53,062 bases of DNA from Aerococcaceae bacterium DSM 111176 (GTDB lineage Bacteria > Bacillota > Bacilli > Lactobacillales > Aerococcaceae). Positions 52,038-53,062 of the stretch are shown here, one piece after another (the stretch's first letter is position 1; the number at the start of each line of letters is the position of its first letter). Below the pieces are notes generated by a model. It worked only from the letters and a program-made list of their open reading frames with translations. It ran no database searches and had not been told where the DNA came from. Where the stretch lies: positions 1 to 53,062 of the forward strand of contig JACBXN010000009.1 of assembly GCA_015863215.1 (NCBI GenBank). The letters are read 5' to 3'. The position numbers and the translations under genes were made by a program.

Positions 52038-52778
52038 ATGACTGAACATATTTTAAATGTAACAAACTTAAAGAAAAGTTTCGGCGACAATGTCGTTTTA
52101 AGAGACATTAATGTCGATGTAAAAAAAGGGGAAGTTGTCTGTGTTATTGGACCATCAGGTTCAGGTAAATCAACGTTACTCCGCAGCTTAAACGGATTAG
52201 AACAAATCGATTCTGGTTCAGTTGTCTTTAACGGTACTGATATTACAACCAAAGACACTGATATCAACAAAGTCAGAGAAAATATTGGTATGGTATTCCA
52301 ACATTTTAACCTATTCCCACATATGACAGTGTTAGAAAACATTACTCTAGCACCGAATGAATTAGGAAAAGGTTCTAAAGCGGATAACGATACTTTAGCG
52401 AAAAAATTACTTGACCAAGTTGGTTTAGGTGATAAAGCTGATGCATATCCAAATTCACTTTCAGGTGGTCAAAAACAACGCGTTGCGATTGCCCGTGCCT
52501 TAGCGATGCAACCAGCAATTATGTTATTTGACGAACCGACATCAGCCCTTGACCCAGAAATGGTTGGGGAAGTACTAAACGTTATGAAAGAATTAGCCAA
52601 AGGCGGAATGACAATGGTTGTAGTAACTCACGAAATGGGATTCGCCCGTGAAATGGGTGACCGCGTTGTCTTCATGGACGGCGGTTATATCGTTGAAGAA
52701 GGCGTACCAGAACAAGTATTCGGCAACCCTCAAGAAGCCCGTACACAAGACTTCTTAGCAAAAGTATTGTCTGTATAA
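52038..52778 (+). CDS. glnQ: Glutamine ABC transporter ATPase
   Basis: A 246-residue polar amino acid ABC ATPase: Walker [10 protein letters not shown] (~38-46), [24 protein letters not shown] (~140) and Walker [15 protein letters not shown]. It starts 12 bases after glnPH with AGAGGAG, and drives that permease. Confidence 0.95.
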   Translation: MTEHILNVTNLKKSFGDNVVLRDINVDVKKGEVVCVIGPSGSGKSTLLRSLNGLEQIDSGSVVFNGTDITTKDTDINKVRENIGMVFQHFNLFPHMTVLENITLAPNELGKGSKADNDTLAKKLLDQVGLGDKADAYPNSLSGGQKQRVAIARALAMQPAIMLFDEPTSALDPEMVGEVLNVMKELAKGGMTMVVVTHEMGFAREMGDRVVFMDGGYIVEEGVPEQVFGNPQEARTQDFLAKVLSV

Positions 52779-52805
52779 TTAGAATAGAAATAATAATTAA
52801 TCCGC

Positions 52806-52845
52806 GAAAGAGTTGTGAACTGCTACCCGTCAAGAGGACAATGAA
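52806..52845. repeat. Possible degenerate remnant of the dispersed repeat
   Basis: GAGTTGT..ACCCGT..AG.GG..ATGAA can be aligned with 50142-50170. The match is interrupted and may be chance. Confidence 0.3.
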
Positions 52846-52865
52846 AAACATAAAAAATATTGGTT

Positions 52866-52896
52866 AACCAGCGACACTTTTGTTGCTGGTTTTTCT
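52866..52896 (+). terminator. Rho-independent terminator of glnPH-glnQ
   Basis: AACCAGCGAC / GTTGCTGGTT with six-base loop and TTTTCTTT tail. Confidence 0.82.
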
Positions 52897-52914
52897 TTGT
52901 AAGTAAAACAAGAG

Positions 52915-53062
52915 TTAAGCTGCTTCTAAATAGGCTTGATGCTTCTCCATAGGAGCTAGAACGCCAAGTCCTCTTTGGTATCGACCATTGTTGTAGTATG
53001 TAATATAGTCGTGGATCATCGTGACCAGCTTCTCGCGACTGTCGAAACGCTTGCCATAATAG
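52915..53062 (-). mobile_element. 3' end of an IS3-family transposase (OrfB), partial
   Basis: The minus strand reads into the window as YYGKRFDSREKLVTMIHDYI, then TYYNNGRYQRG and LGVLAPMEKHQAYLEAA before a TAA (52915-52917). The YYNN.R...L...P block near the end is the C-terminal signature of IS3-type DDE integrases (IS150-like). The rest lies beyond the window edge, so intactness cannot be judged. No clear terminal inverted repeat is visible before the glnQ terminator, only about 20 bases away. Confidence 0.85.

Overview
The window comes from a low-GC Firmicute, most likely an aerobic or facultative member of the Lactobacillales (Aerococcaceae/Carnobacteriaceae-like). The evidence is the AT-rich composition, strong AGGAGG-type ribosome sites, T-box riboswitches, a class III Fbp, ECF S components (ThiT, BioY), the PurR-GlmU-Prs order and the NlpA/MetQ transporters. 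The genus is not assigned. No tRNA, rRNA or CRISPR array was seen.

Layout. 1-1.7 kb: tail of an unknown gene, then two tandem paralogues of an unrecognised family, the first truncated at its 5' end. 1.7-5.0 kb (minus): a PLD-helicase-DUF3427 protein with a NUDIX hydrolase. 5.2-9.0 kb: an inositol-phosphatase-like gene, then a Met T-box controlling a TcyP-like symporter and a Cys/Met PLP enzyme. 9.0-14.6 kb: LURP-one and YccF small proteins, an acidic secreted DUF5067-like protein, a diguanylate cyclase, a tautomerase, Ogt and MgsA. 14.7-19.1 kb: purR, glmU and two prs genes. 19.2-22.3 kb: Met T-box and metNIQ. 22.3-25.5 kb: a secreted phosphatase behind a PhoP-type promoter, and a secreted two-repeat protein. 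25.7-30.0 kb: pncB, nadE, a TagO-like transferase, degV. 30.0-34.9 kb: a second NlpA-type ABC transporter, then a third Met T-box with an orphan MetQ and an M20 amidohydrolase. 34.9-36.1 kb: a gene-free block of three tandem repeat families. 36.1-41.4 kb: a degenerate metallo-beta-lactamase-fold protein, fbp, a DUF1576 membrane protein pair and a DUF924 protein. 41.5-44.8 kb: a fourth T-box (probably Trp) with a TIGR04076 protein, an aldo/keto reductase and an NhaC-family transporter. 44.8-48.7 kb: tatD-thiT under a TPP riboswitch, a Crp/Fnr regulator, and birA-bioY under a BirA operator. 48.8-53.1 kb: a ClC protein, dispersed repeats, GlnR-controlled glnPH-glnQ, and the 3' end of an IS3-type transposase.

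How it fits together. Much of the window concerns nutrient uptake under specific sensors. Three T-boxes share an ATG specifier and a UGGU acceptor-pairing bulge (Met). A fourth has UGGC and reads best as Trp. Two promoters have four TTTACA-like boxes at an exact 11-bp period, with the same 9-nt gap to the -10 (PhoP-like). Two perfect GlnR boxes precede the glutamine transporter. TPP and biotin sensors control the vitamin transporters.

Most unusual parts: (i) the 117-bp tandem array at 35429-36040. Every unit carries a half Pho box plus a hairpin, one unit replaces the hairpin sequence while keeping the fold, and the last partial copy forms the promoter of a metal-site-degenerate MBL protein. 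(ii) A second prs copy lacking the catalytic-loop arginine. (iii) Exported binding proteins without any lipobox cysteine.
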